From Clostridiales bacterium (GTDB lineage: Bacteria; Bacillota; Clostridia; Christensenellales; Aristaeellaceae): a stretch of DNA of 64,000 bases. The stretch spans positions 1-64,000 of the forward strand of contig SFIM01000004.1 of the NCBI GenBank assembly GCA_004556155.1, written 5' to 3'. Positions 41,589-51,026 of this stretch are shown piece after piece. The notes under the pieces are model-generated. The model worked only from the letters and a program-made list of their open reading frames with translations, had not been told where the DNA came from and did not search any database. Position 1 is the first letter of the stretch; each line of letters opens with the position of its first letter. A program made the translations under genes and the position numbers.

Positions 41589-43889
41589 TCAGCCCTCCAT
41601 CCGCTTTTTGCGCATATATTCGCTGGGCGACAGTCCGGTATACTGCTTGAATATCTTGCTGAAATAATGTCCCTGGCTGTATCCCAGCGACTCGGCAATC
41701 TCCTGTACCTGCGCGTTATCAGCCAGCAGCAGCTCCTTGGCGCGCTCCATGCGGCAGTCGGTCAGATACTGCGTGTAGTTCACGCCCGTAACACGTTTGA
41801 ACACCTTGCTCAGATACACCGAGGACAGCCCCAGTTTGTCCGCCGCAGCCGACAGGTTCATGTTGCTGCCGCAATCGTGCTTGAGCATTTCAAGCAGCGC
41901 CTGCACATAGCCGTTGGTTTCCTGTTTCTCCTGGACGGTCTCGGTTTCCTCCATGCGGTTGATCAGCGTATGGCAGATGTCCATCACCGCGTCCACGCTG
42001 TCCATGTTCAGCGCGCGGGTATACATATCCTGCGGGATATCCTTAAACTGCTCGGGCGCGCCGCAATGCTTGGAAAACGCCTCCATCACCGTGGCCAGGG
42101 TGTATACCATGCGGTGACGGATATGCAGATAATCCATCTGCTGCATGCTTTCCTTCAGCTCTGCGCGCAGGTTTTCAAGGTTCAGCCGCGCCTCCTGCCA
42201 GGCCTCCTGCCGCAGGTTGGTGCTCAGCTGGCTGCTCATTTCCCACATACGCAGACCCACGGAGGATACGTAGTTTTCTACCTGCCGGTCGTACTGCATC
42301 TGGCGGCTGCCGCTGATGCGCTGATAGCGCAGCAGCATGGTGGCGCGCAGCCAGCACTCCTTGACATCGCGCATATTTTCGCAATAGCCTCCGATGGCCA
42401 GCAGGCTTGCGGATTCCATCTTTTGGGTCACACGCTGATGCCAGTCGGCCAGCTGGCCGCTGCGCTGATTGAAATCCCCCGGTTCGCAGTGCATGGCGAT
42501 CAGCAGCATGTTTTCAGCCATCAGCACACTTTCCAGCCCCAGGCTTTCAAAGCTCTCCCTCAGGGAGCGATGCATCATCTGCAGTTCGCCCGCGGCACGG
42601 TTCTTGGGCAGGCCCTCATCGTTAAACACATCCAGCACCGCCAGCAAAAAGCGCTCGCTGACAGCCGGCTCGTAGCGCATTTCCCCCTCGCGCTGTACGG
42701 GCACGCGCCCCAGAATTGCCCAGTTCCAATAATGATAGCGCATGGCGGCGCGGCTTTCTTGCATCCACTGGCTCAGGTTTTCCATCTCGGTGCCGCGCAG
42801 CAGCAGAGGCATTTTTTCTATTTTTTCGCTGTCATGGTTCAGCACGGCCTGCGCCGGATAAATGGCCTGCCGACCGACATAGAACATCATGCCGATCATA
42901 ATCGCCGCCATGCACAGCATGACCAGGCCGACCGCCGCCGCCGAGCTGCTGATCTGCCGCTGAAGCTGTTCGGTATTGCAGATCAGGGTCAGGTTGCGAT
43001 CCTGCGAGGAAATATAGCGCTTGGCGCAGAGCTTGCCCTGCTTATACTGCAGAAAATCCTCTTTTTCCTGCAAAAAGTCCTCCAGCGGACGCTCGCCGGG
43101 CAGATATTCCTGGTACAGCGCCACCGCCTGCTTGGGATCGAGCAGCTCCCCAGCCTGCCCGGCCAGCAGCACCTGCCCATCCCCCGCCGTCAGGATCGTC
43201 ACATCATCCGCATCCTCCTGGCCATTGAGGATATAGCTTTTATACAGCCTTTCCGCATCCAGGTTAAAGACGATATAGGTTGTCGCCGCGCCGCGGATAA
43301 TGGGCTTATAGATTACGCTGATTACCTGATATGCCTCGGTGGGCGTGGGATAAATGGTGCGCACAGGCAGGGTGGTGCTGCTGCGGGAAGTGGCGTTGAG
43401 CTCCTGCAGCCACATCAGATCGAAGAATTTTTCGATGGTGGAGTCTATGCGCGGATAGGTAATCACTACGTTTTTGGTCGCGTCATAATAATAGATCGAA
43501 TTGATGATATCGCTGCTGTCCTGCGAAGTGCGCAGCAGATCGCGCACAGAGGCCTTGAGGCTGACGTAGGCCGCCGTACGCTGGATATCAGCATAAGGCG
43601 CTTTTTCGTTTTCCAGGTATGCGCCATCCAGCACCTTGCTGTACGCCTTGACCTCTTCGGAGGTCATCAGCGATTGATACAAGCGCGTAACAGTCTGATC
43701 CATCAGCGTCAGCGCCGTATCGGCCTGGGCCAGACGAGCACGAGTATATTCGGCCTGCTGTTCCCGCAGCATGGTTTGCACGTTTTTTATCCACTGTACG
43801 CAAATGATCCCTGCTGGGATCATCACGCACAGCATAGCAATCGTCAGCAGCCTTATGCCAAAGCGATTCTTTACATTTCTACCCAGCAA
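41589..43889 (-). CDS. Membrane-bound AraC-family regulator with extracellular sensor (copy 1)
   Basis: The protein has 766 residues from a TTG at 43889 that has AGGAG 9 bp upstream; upstream ATGs in frame lack a ribosome site. A transmembrane helix at about 10-32, a Cache-like extracellular sensor (about 33-285), a second helix (about 295-320), a linker, then the C-terminal AraC helix-turn-helix pair (LSAAADKLGLSSVYLSKVFKRVTG and VQEIAESLGYSQGHYFSKIFKQYTG). This layout is that of YesS/YtdP-type activators of oligosaccharide importers. The lplABC-like operon starts 285 bp downstream. Confidence 0.9.
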   Translation of the reverse strand: MLGRNVKNRFGIRLLTIAMLCVMIPAGIICVQWIKNVQTMLREQQAEYTRARLAQADTALTLMDQTVTRLYQSLMTSEEVKAYSKVLDGAYLENEKAPYADIQRTAAYVSLKASVRDLLRTSQDSSDIINSIYYYDATKNVVITYPRIDSTIEKFFDLMWLQELNATSRSSTTLPVRTIYPTPTEAYQVISVIYKPIIRGAATTYIVFNLDAERLYKSYILNGQEDADDVTILTAGDGQVLLAGQAGELLDPKQAVALYQEYLPGERPLEDFLQEKEDFLQYKQGKLCAKRYISSQDRNLTLICNTEQLQRQISSSAAAVGLVMLCMAAIMIGMMFYVGRQAIYPAQAVLNHDSEKIEKMPLLLRGTEMENLSQWMQESRAAMRYHYWNWAILGRVPVQREGEMRYEPAVSERFLLAVLDVFNDEGLPKNRAAGELQMMHRSLRESFESLGLESVLMAENMLLIAMHCEPGDFNQRSGQLADWHQRVTQKMESASLLAIGGYCENMRDVKECWLRATMLLRYQRISGSRQMQYDRQVENYVSSVGLRMWEMSSQLSTNLRQEAWQEARLNLENLRAELKESMQQMDYLHIRHRMVYTLATVMEAFSKHCGAPEQFKDIPQDMYTRALNMDSVDAVMDICHTLINRMEETETVQEKQETNGYVQALLEMLKHDCGSNMNLSAAADKLGLSSVYLSKVFKRVTGVNYTQYLTDCRMERAKELLLADNAQVQEIAESLGYSQGHYFSKIFKQYTGLSPSEYMRKKRMEG

Positions 43890-43976
43890 AATGCTACGCT
43901 CCTGTATACAAAATAAATCAAAATTCATTATAATCGGCAACGTGCATTCTGTCAAATGTGTGTTTTTACGCCAGTT

Positions 43977-46217
43977 TTACCATGTGCGATGAATCTCGCG
44001 GTATCGTCCGGGCGTTTCACCGGTTTTAGATTTGAACAGGCGAATAAAGGAGGACAGGTCGTTATAGCCGCACTGGGCGCAGATATCCGCCAGCTCCAGC
44101 TGGGTATCCTGCAGCAGGCGCTTGGCCTGATCCAGGCGCAGGGAGGTCATATAATCGTTCATGGTTTTGCCGGTAGCGTTCTTAAAGCGGCGGCGCAGCG
44201 TTTGGGGCGTGATGGAAAACTGATCCGACAGCGCCTCCAGCGAAAACTGACAATTGGCAATGTTTTGATCCATAATCATCAGGCAGCGCTGGATATCGTT
44301 ATCCTGGCACAGGTTTTCGGTAGATTGCAGGTAGCGTTGCATTGCGACGGACAGCTCGGTAATATGCCCGGACAGTTCGTCGATGGATGCATACTCGCAG
44401 ATGTGGAAAACGTCGAAGCTCTCCTCATTAAAGGGATGTGCGGTGCTGATATGGTGCGCCTCGCGCATAAAGGCGGTGCTGATCTCCATGCACACGCACT
44501 TAACCTGCTGCAGCGACATCGGCGTTTCGCGGATATACTGCGTCAGCTTTCTCAGCTCACGGCTGATGGCCTCCACATCCCAGTTGAGCAGCCCACGCGT
44601 AAAGGCATCCAGCAGATGCCGGGGATACGCGCCCTCATTGGCCTCACTGACGCGCAGATAATCATACAGAATCACCGTATGCGTGCCAAACACCAGGCGG
44701 TAGTCCAGCGCCGCGCGGGCTTCAATGTAGGATACGGGAATATGCTGCATATCCTCATAGCCGTGTCCCATCGCCAGCGTAGGCGCCGGGAACTGGGGAT
44801 TGGCCTCGCGCAGGCGATTCATGATCTGCTGGCCAATCGCGGGCAGCTGGTTATCCTGAGCAAAATTGATCACGCCCAATGCCGAGCAGCGATCGTCCGC
44901 CTGGCAAAAGCATGCCGTAAACCCATCGCCCGACAGATCGGCCAGCACAGGCTCCAGGCGAGAAAGCTCCTCGGGCGCCGGCGCGCGATCCAGCAGCATC
45001 ACGCAGGCGCAAAAGCGACCATAGGGAAAGCTCAATCCCAGGTGCTCACAAATGTGATCGTTTTCCTCCTGCGAGGCATAGCGGCCGTTCATTACCCGCA
45101 GGATAAACATGCCCTTGAGCTGCTCGGAGGACAACAGCTGCGCGCTTCGGCTGGTTTCCTGTGAAAGCTTGCCATATTGCATAAACACCTGCCGCAGCGT
45201 ACCGATATCGCTGACCGGCGTTTGCCCCGCCTCGGGATCAATCAGGCTTTGCGCGCTTTGAGCCAGCTGCGCAATGGGCAGATAGCCGCGCAGAATGCTG
45301 ATGCCCAGCACCGCCAGACCGACAATAATCACCAGCACGCAGCACATCAGCGTCATATTGACCAGACGGTTCAGCCCATCGAATTGATTGATCACACGGT
45401 TGAGCGTAACCAGCCGTACCCCATACGGCAGCGCATTCTGGGTATACAGGTAGCTATCATCCTGCACATGCACGCGCTTGGCCACGTCGTTTTCCTCCTG
45501 CTCGGCCAGCAGCGCAGTCAGCATGGCTTCGTCCGGCATGGTATCGGCATAGAGAATTTTGCCCGCTTCATCCAGGATCAAATGCAGGCTGTCGCCGCGG
45601 TCAGGTTGCCCGTCGCCCAGAAGGTTGGATACGTTCGCGTGATCCAGCACAAACAGCACCAGCATACTCTGCTTAAAAGAATAGGCAAATATCACCTGAG
45701 AATCAGATAGCTCCACGCCGTAATCCAGCGTGCTGAACACCGCCTGATCGTCGCTTTGCGCCAAATCGCGCATCAGCGTATCGCAATCCGTCACCTTGGG
45801 AAAAGCCACTTCCACCCGGCAGGTGCCGTCCAGCGTCAGCAGATAATCCTCACCCGGGTAGTAAAGCATCAGGTTATCGTACTTATTATAGAAGGTCAGG
45901 TTATAATTCATCAGTGCCAGATAGGCATCGCGGTGGCCACGGTCATAGGCTTTCTTGGACAGCTTTTTATCATTAACAATCTTTGCCGACAGGTTGGATA
46001 CATCGGTTAACAGAATAGACACGTTACGGGCGCTCAGATCCGTCTGGCTCTTGGCCATATCGTATACATCCTGCTCCAACGACAGATAAACCGAGCGGAA
46101 AAAGAACGTGCTGAACAAAAGCACCACCAGAATGATGAAGCTGACAATGGCCAGCAGCGTGGGCTTAAAAAAAGAATGGCTCAGCCGCTGAAACGCTTCC
46201 CTGTACTTTTGCAGCAC
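43977..46217 (-). CDS. Membrane-bound AraC-family regulator with extracellular sensor (copy 2)
   Basis: The protein has 746 residues from a GTG at 46217 with GGGGGAA upstream; an ATG at 46244 would add nine residues but has no ribosome site. A transmembrane helix at about 20-42, a sensor domain (about 43-280), a second helix (about 285-310), a middle domain, and a C-terminal AraC domain (LEALSDQFSITPQTLRRRFKNATG, LADICAQCGYNDLSSFIRLFKSKTG). It is divergent from a second lpl-type operon, the likely target. The next gene on its strand is the other AraC regulator, 87 bp on. Confidence 0.9.
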   Translation of the reverse strand: MLQKYREAFQRLSHSFFKPTLLAIVSFIILVVLLFSTFFFRSVYLSLEQDVYDMAKSQTDLSARNVSILLTDVSNLSAKIVNDKKLSKKAYDRGHRDAYLALMNYNLTFYNKYDNLMLYYPGEDYLLTLDGTCRVEVAFPKVTDCDTLMRDLAQSDDQAVFSTLDYGVELSDSQVIFAYSFKQSMLVLFVLDHANVSNLLGDGQPDRGDSLHLILDEAGKILYADTMPDEAMLTALLAEQEENDVAKRVHVQDDSYLYTQNALPYGVRLVTLNRVINQFDGLNRLVNMTLMCCVLVIIVGLAVLGISILRGYLPIAQLAQSAQSLIDPEAGQTPVSDIGTLRQVFMQYGKLSQETSRSAQLLSSEQLKGMFILRVMNGRYASQEENDHICEHLGLSFPYGRFCACVMLLDRAPAPEELSRLEPVLADLSGDGFTACFCQADDRCSALGVINFAQDNQLPAIGQQIMNRLREANPQFPAPTLAMGHGYEDMQHIPVSYIEARAALDYRLVFGTHTVILYDYLRVSEANEGAYPRHLLDAFTRGLLNWDVEAISRELRKLTQYIRETPMSLQQVKCVCMEISTAFMREAHHISTAHPFNEESFDVFHICEYASIDELSGHITELSVAMQRYLQSTENLCQDNDIQRCLMIMDQNIANCQFSLEALSDQFSITPQTLRRRFKNATGKTMNDYMTSLRLDQAKRLLQDTQLELADICAQCGYNDLSSFIRLFKSKTGETPGRYREIHRTW

Positions 46218-46318
46218 GTTCCGTTCCCCCAATAAAATATGCATATTCGATTTGGCATACCGGCGCGCGCGTTATATGCCGCTGCGCACGCGCTGTTTTT
46301 CATGCCTTTTCCAGTTTT

Positions 46319-46347
46319 ATTATACACGCAGCGCGCGCGTTGTTAAA
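46319..46347 (-). promoter_or_regulatory. Promoter of AraC regulator copy 2
   Basis: On the minus strand TTTAAC (46347-46342) and TATAAT (46324-46319) are 17 bp apart. It lies in the 315-bp divergent gap. Confidence 0.55.
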
Positions 46348-46351
46348 TTGA

Positions 46352-46441
46352 CAATTTGGAACAATATATGCGAAAACGAACAGCTTTCACTGCTGCATGC
46401 CAAAAGATTTACAGCATTTTCCGTCCAAATGTTCCAAATTG
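46352..46441. promoter_or_regulatory. Perfect 11-bp inverted repeat, candidate AraC operator pair
   Basis: CAATTTGGAAC (46352-46362) and its exact reverse complement GTTCCAAATTG (46431-46441) lie 68 bp apart in the divergent gap between the AraC gene and the importer operon. This suits a looping regulator; the rest of the 315-bp gap is promoter DNA with no gene seen. Confidence 0.6.
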
Positions 46442-46532
46442 CCGATTGATGTTCGGCGCCTCGCTGTGATACGATCATCAGGTAATAAGAAGCAGCCACC
46501 ATACTGTTTTCCAACTCGGGAGGGATTTCGCA

Positions 46533-47483
46533 TTGCAGCAGGCAAAAGCAATCAAAGCAAGCAGAAGAAAAACGCACTGGAAGCACACCTGGAAGCTGGC
46601 CGTGCAGAACAGGGCCCTGTACCTGATGATCCTGCCCGCCTTCCTCTATATTGCGATCTTCCACTACTGGCCCATGTACGGCGTGCAGATTGCCTTCCGC
46701 AATTTCAACTTTGCCGACGGCATCACTGGCAGCCCGTGGGTAGGTCTCAAATGGTTCCGTTACTTTTTTAAATCCAACAACTTTAAAAACGTCGTCGGCA
46801 ATACGCTGATCCTGAATTTCTACAATCTGCTGGCGGGCTTCCCCGTGCCCATCATCCTGGCGCTGGTGATGAACAGCATCCCCGGCAAACGCTTTAAGCG
46901 CGTGGCGCAAACCATCACCTACCTGCCGCACTTTATCTCGGTGGTTGTGCTGGTTGGCCTGATGAGCTGCATGTTCTCGGTCAACAGCGGCTGGGTGAAC
47001 ACCATCGTAAAGGCTTTCGGCGGCACGCCCGCCTATGTAATGGGCGAGGCCAAGTATTTCCGCCATGTGTATGTATGGTCGGGCGTATGGCAGGAGATGG
47101 GCTGGAATTCTATCATCTATCTGGCTGCGCTGACCAGCATCGACTCCGGCCTGCACGAAGCCGCCATGATTGACGGCGCAGGCAAGCTGCGCCGCATCTG
47201 GCACATCGATATCCCCGGCATCCTGCCCACCATCGCCATCCTGCTGATCATGCGCTTTGGTCAAATGATGTCGCTGGGCTTTGATAAGGCCTACATCATG
47301 CAAAATTCCCTCAACTACTCCGTGTCCGAAGTACTTTCCACTTATATCTATAAACAGGGTATCAAGAGCACCAAATACTCCTATTCCGCCGCCATCAGCC
47401 TGTTTAACAACCTGATCAACCTGATCATGCTGGTTACGGTCAACCGCATTTCCGATAAGCTGTCGGGCAACAGCCTGTTCTAA
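46533..47483 (+). CDS. Carbohydrate ABC transporter permease (LplB-like), second system
   Basis: The protein has 316 residues. It starts with TTG at 46533 behind GGGAGGGA. NRALYLMILPAFLYIAIFHYWPMYGVQIAF and the EAA loop HEAAMIDGAGKLRRIWHIDIPGI (about 210) match LplB/YteP permeases. First gene of a permease-permease-binding protein operon, divergent from its likely AraC regulator. Confidence 0.92.
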   Translation: MQQAKAIKASRRKTHWKHTWKLAVQNRALYLMILPAFLYIAIFHYWPMYGVQIAFRNFNFADGITGSPWVGLKWFRYFFKSNNFKNVVGNTLILNFYNLLAGFPVPIILALVMNSIPGKRFKRVAQTITYLPHFISVVVLVGLMSCMFSVNSGWVNTIVKAFGGTPAYVMGEAKYFRHVYVWSGVWQEMGWNSIIYLAALTSIDSGLHEAAMIDGAGKLRRIWHIDIPGILPTIAILLIMRFGQMMSLGFDKAYIMQNSLNYSVSEVLSTYIYKQGIKSTKYSYSAAISLFNNLINLIMLVTVNRISDKLSGNSLF

Positions 47484-47501
47484 GAAAGGAGGCAAACCAG
47501 T

Positions 47502-48383
47502 ATGAAGCGTCAAAGCATCGGCGACAAGGTCGTCAACGTCATATTCTATATCATCCTCGGCTTCTTTGTCATCCTCTGCTTCTATCCCGTATGGTATGCC
47601 TTCCTGGCTTCCTTCTCCGATCCCACCTATATCAACTCCGGCAAGCTCATCATCCTGCCCCGCGGGCTCACCTTCGGCGCGTATAAATACGCCCTGGCGC
47701 AGCGCCAGCTGTGGCTTGGCTATGCCAATACCATCCTGTACACGGTGGCCGGCACGCTGTTTGGCCTGATCGTCTGCCTGCCTGCAGGCTATGCGCTGTC
47801 CCGCAACGACCTGCCATTCCGCAAGATCATCATGGCGCTGTTCGTATTCACCATGTACTTTGGCGGCGGCCTGATTCCCACCTACATTGTGGCTTCCACC
47901 CTGCATCTGGTCAATACCCGCTGGATCCTGATCATGTTCGGCAGCGTGTCGGTATACAACATGATCCTGATCCGCACATTCTGCGGCTCCACCATTCCCG
48001 AGGAGCTGCGCGAGGCTGCCAGCATGGACGGCTGCTCCAACACCCGCTTTTTCTTCACCTTTGTGCTGCCGCTGTCCAAGGCCATCATCGCCGTTATTGC
48101 CCTGTATGTGGCCGTAGCGCACTGGAATAACTACTACAACGCCCTGGTATATACCACCAATACCAAGCTGCACCCGCTGCAGCTGTACCTGCGCCAGCTG
48201 CTGCTGGTAACCATGAGCACCGACTCTGTGGATGATCCCGACGCGCTGAAGGAAATTCAGGATATGATTCTGACCATCCGCTACGCCGTCATCGTCATCT
48301 CTACCCTGCCCATCATGTGCCTGTACCCCTTCCTGCAAAAGTACTTTGTGCAAGGCGTAATGATCGGCTCTCTCAAGGGTTAA
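47502..48383 (+). CDS. Carbohydrate ABC transporter permease (LplC-like), second system
   Basis: The protein has 293 residues with six helices. EAA loop REAASMDGCSNTRFFFTFVLPLSKA at about 186 and C-terminal KYFVQGVMIGSLKG mark it as LplC/YtcP type. AAAGGAGG precedes the ATG. It starts 18 bp after the first permease gene and pairs with it. Confidence 0.92.
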   Translation: MKRQSIGDKVVNVIFYIILGFFVILCFYPVWYAFLASFSDPTYINSGKLIILPRGLTFGAYKYALAQRQLWLGYANTILYTVAGTLFGLIVCLPAGYALSRNDLPFRKIIMALFVFTMYFGGGLIPTYIVASTLHLVNTRWILIMFGSVSVYNMILIRTFCGSTIPEELREAASMDGCSNTRFFFTFVLPLSKAIIAVIALYVAVAHWNNYYNALVYTTNTKLHPLQLYLRQLLLVTMSTDSVDDPDALKEIQDMILTIRYAVIVISTLPIMCLYPFLQKYFVQGVMIGSLKG

Positions 48384-48429
48384 AAACAGGAGATCCTGTT
48401 TTTGATAAAATCAAAGGAGGAACAACACC

Positions 48430-50106
48430 ATGACCAAGCGCATCCTTTCGTTCCTGATGGCGCTGATGCTGCTGTGCGGCATTGCTTCCATCGCCGCGGC
48501 TGAGGAACCGGTAACGCTGACGATTGCCACCACCCGCCGCACCACCGATATCACCGAATCCTACAATCAGAAAAACTGGGCGCAGGAAATCGAAAAAGCC
48601 TGCAACGTCAAGATTAACTGGATCGAGCTGACCGAAGGTCAGATTGAAGAGCCTCTGACTGCCCTGCTGGCCGCTTCGCCCCTGCCGGACATCTTCTGGA
48701 GCGGCAAGGCCATGAGCGATTCCATCGTTTCCCTGAACACCAAGCTGTGGCATGTGATCACCGAGGATGAAATCAAGACCTACATGCCCAATCTGTACAA
48801 CTTCTACGAGAATTACTTCCCCACCTGGCGTGAAAACCAGACCTATCCCGATGGCAATATCTACAGTCTGCCCGCTGGTGCGCTGCATTCCCGTATGCAT
48901 ACCACCTATGGTATTCAGTATATCAACACCAAGTGGTTGGAGCGCGTAGGCAAGGAAATGCCCACCACCATGGAAGAGTTCCATGACGTGCTGGTTGCCT
49001 TCCGCGATATGGACGCCAACGGCAACGGCGATGCCACCGATGAAATTCCCTTCGATTTCTGCGATAAGGTGTACACTTCCTGGCTGATGAACGCCGCTGT
49101 GGCTTGGGGTCTGCCCATCTATCCCAACGGCAAGGTATACTACAGCTGGGATAAGGATGGCAACGTCATCGGCGCCGTCAATACCCCCGCCTACCGCGAA
49201 TTCATCGAATACTACCATCAGCTGGGTCAGGAAGGTCTGATCAATCTGGAAGGCTTCGCCCAGACGCAGGATCAGTTCAATGCCAACCTGAACGCCGACA
49301 AGGTGGGCGTGTTCTGGGCGTGGGGCCCCTGCAACCACATCACCGACAAGGAGCTGTTCCTGCAGTTTGAAGCCTTTGTTCCCCCGGCAGCCGAAGGCTA
49401 CGAGACAGTTCTCCCCACCAGAAACATGAACTTCATGAACGCTTACCGCAACGGCTTCATGATCTCCAAGGACTGCAAGAATATCGAAAAGGCCTATGAA
49501 ATCTGGGAATACGCTTCTGATCCCATCAAGGCGCTGGAAATCAACAACGGCTCCCGCCGCGGCCTGCTGTGGGAATTCGTAGACGAGAACAACGAGTATC
49601 TGCCCGCCGATGCGACCATTGAAGATATCGCTGCTCATGGCTTCAAGTACCTGATGAAGGAATTCGACAAGGATTGCCCCGATGGTTGCACGCATGAAAA
49701 GGACGCCGCGCTGATCGAAGCTGGCTATGAATGGTGCATTGGCAAGACTTATACCGGTGGCAACACGCTGGGTCTGGTAGATATCGCTCCCCTGATGATC
49801 GAGCGTGAGAACTACCGCACCACCGACCTGTCCGTATGGGGCGTGCAGCGCTACGTCTCTCTGGATAAGTATGATCCCACCTTCTGCCCCTTCTCCATGA
49901 ATTCCAGCATCGTTCCCGCCGAAGCGCAGGAAGAGTTTGACTTCAGCACCGACGGCCTGTATAATATCATCAACGGCTTCTTCTCTGACGCCATCATGAA
50001 GGGCGTTACCGATGAAAGCTGGAACAGCTACCTGGCTGATCTGGAGAATTACGGCTACAACTACTATGTAGACTTCTACAACAAGCTGGCTCATAACGAG
50101 CTGTAA
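48430..50106 (+). CDS. Extracellular sugar-binding protein, second lpl-type system
   Basis: The protein has 558 residues. The signal peptide (MTKRILSFLMALMLLCG..., cut near AAA) lacks a lipobox in the right place. LTIATTRRTTDITESYNQKNW and PLPDIFWSGKAMSDSIVSLNTKLWHVI fit LplA-like binding proteins. An Asp-rich DMDANGNGDATDEIPF loop near residue 200 resembles the calcium site of alginate or oligosaccharide-binding homologues such as AlgQ. AAAGGAGGAA precedes the ATG. Unlike the first system, it is last in its operon. Confidence 0.9.
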   Translation: MTKRILSFLMALMLLCGIASIAAAEEPVTLTIATTRRTTDITESYNQKNWAQEIEKACNVKINWIELTEGQIEEPLTALLAASPLPDIFWSGKAMSDSIVSLNTKLWHVITEDEIKTYMPNLYNFYENYFPTWRENQTYPDGNIYSLPAGALHSRMHTTYGIQYINTKWLERVGKEMPTTMEEFHDVLVAFRDMDANGNGDATDEIPFDFCDKVYTSWLMNAAVAWGLPIYPNGKVYYSWDKDGNVIGAVNTPAYREFIEYYHQLGQEGLINLEGFAQTQDQFNANLNADKVGVFWAWGPCNHITDKELFLQFEAFVPPAAEGYETVLPTRNMNFMNAYRNGFMISKDCKNIEKAYEIWEYASDPIKALEINNGSRRGLLWEFVDENNEYLPADATIEDIAAHGFKYLMKEFDKDCPDGCTHEKDAALIEAGYEWCIGKTYTGGNTLGLVDIAPLMIERENYRTTDLSVWGVQRYVSLDKYDPTFCPFSMNSSIVPAEAQEEFDFSTDGLYNIINGFFSDAIMKGVTDESWNSYLADLENYGYNYYVDFYNKLAHNEL

Positions 50107-50172
50107 TCCGCCACAACAAGGGGCGCAGGGGCTATCCGGCTCTTGCGCCCTATTTTTTACGGGAGGACGAAC

Positions 50173-50952
50173 ATGAAACAATCCTTTATCCGTGTGCTTG
50201 GCTCTGCCGACTGGCATCAAACGGCCTACAACGATCACTCCTGCTACACGATTTGCGACAAGATTCTCATCGACGCCTGCCCCAGCGTGATTACGCAGCT
50301 GTTGGAGCATGATGTGGATCCGCTCGGCATCCGCACCGTGTGCTTCACCCACATGCACTGCGATCACTACATGGGGCTGGCTCCGCTGCTGCACTACTGG
50401 CGCGTATGCCGGGATCGGGATCTGGGCGAGTTGACCATCGTCGGGCCCAAGGCCACCGTGCGCAAATTTGTGATGAAGGCCATGGATTTTCTCTTTGACA
50501 CCCACATCAACGAGTGCGTAACCGTGATGCCCCGCATCATTGAGGTAGGCGGCGGCGACACGGTGGATATTCCCGGTTTCCACATTGATGTGCTGGACGG
50601 CGACCATCCCACGCCCGACGTATGCTACCGCATCACCGATTTGACCACCGGCCATGCCATCGGCCTGACGGGCGATACGCGCTATCTGCCTACCTTCGGC
50701 GCATTCTTCCATGACGTCGATCTGCTGGTGCATGAGGCCTCCTATGGCGGCACGCCGCGCCCCGAAGCCCAGAATACCAGCAAGCATTCCAGCGCGGTGG
50801 AAGCCGTGCGCGTATGTCAGGAGAGCGGCGCAAAGAGTCTGCTGCTTACCCACTCCTACGAGCCCAAGCGCCCCGCAGCGCTGAAGGTGGCTCACCGCGG
50901 GCTGGATATCCCCGTGGAATGGGCTGTACCGCACCATACGTTCACATTCTAA
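50173..50952 (+). CDS. MBL-fold metallohydrolase (RNase Z-like)
   Basis: The protein has 259 residues. The metal-binding motif HMHCDH (about 65-70), a GDT aspartate (about 177), VHEASYGG and the C-terminal LTHSY are the beta-lactamase-fold ligands of the RNase Z/phosphodiesterase-like group. GGGAGG precedes the ATG at 50173. It lies 66 bp after the binding-protein gene, so it may read through from that operon and act on a phosphodiester or sugar derivative; substrate unknown. Confidence 0.85.
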   Translation: MKQSFIRVLGSADWHQTAYNDHSCYTICDKILIDACPSVITQLLEHDVDPLGIRTVCFTHMHCDHYMGLAPLLHYWRVCRDRDLGELTIVGPKATVRKFVMKAMDFLFDTHINECVTVMPRIIEVGGGDTVDIPGFHIDVLDGDHPTPDVCYRITDLTTGHAIGLTGDTRYLPTFGAFFHDVDLLVHEASYGGTPRPEAQNTSKHSSAVEAVRVCQESGAKSLLLTHSYEPKRPAALKVAHRGLDIPVEWAVPHHTFTF

Positions 50953-50975
50953 AATACAAGCTTTGCATACGAAAG

Positions 50976-51012
50976 CCGCCGCAAGCCATATAGCCTGCGG
51001 CGGTTGTTTGTT
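50976..51012. terminator. Rho-independent terminator
   Basis: CCGCCGCA/TGCGGCGG arms (50976-50983 with 50996-51003) are followed by a T-rich stretch, between the MBL gene and convergent malic enzyme gene. Confidence 0.8.
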
Positions 51013-51026
51013 TTAGAAAAACCGAA

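Noticed and set aside
48373..50937. Long minus-strand open frame of about 850 codons
   Set aside because: It is antisense to the sugar-binding protein and MBL genes, which have clear families, starts and signals.
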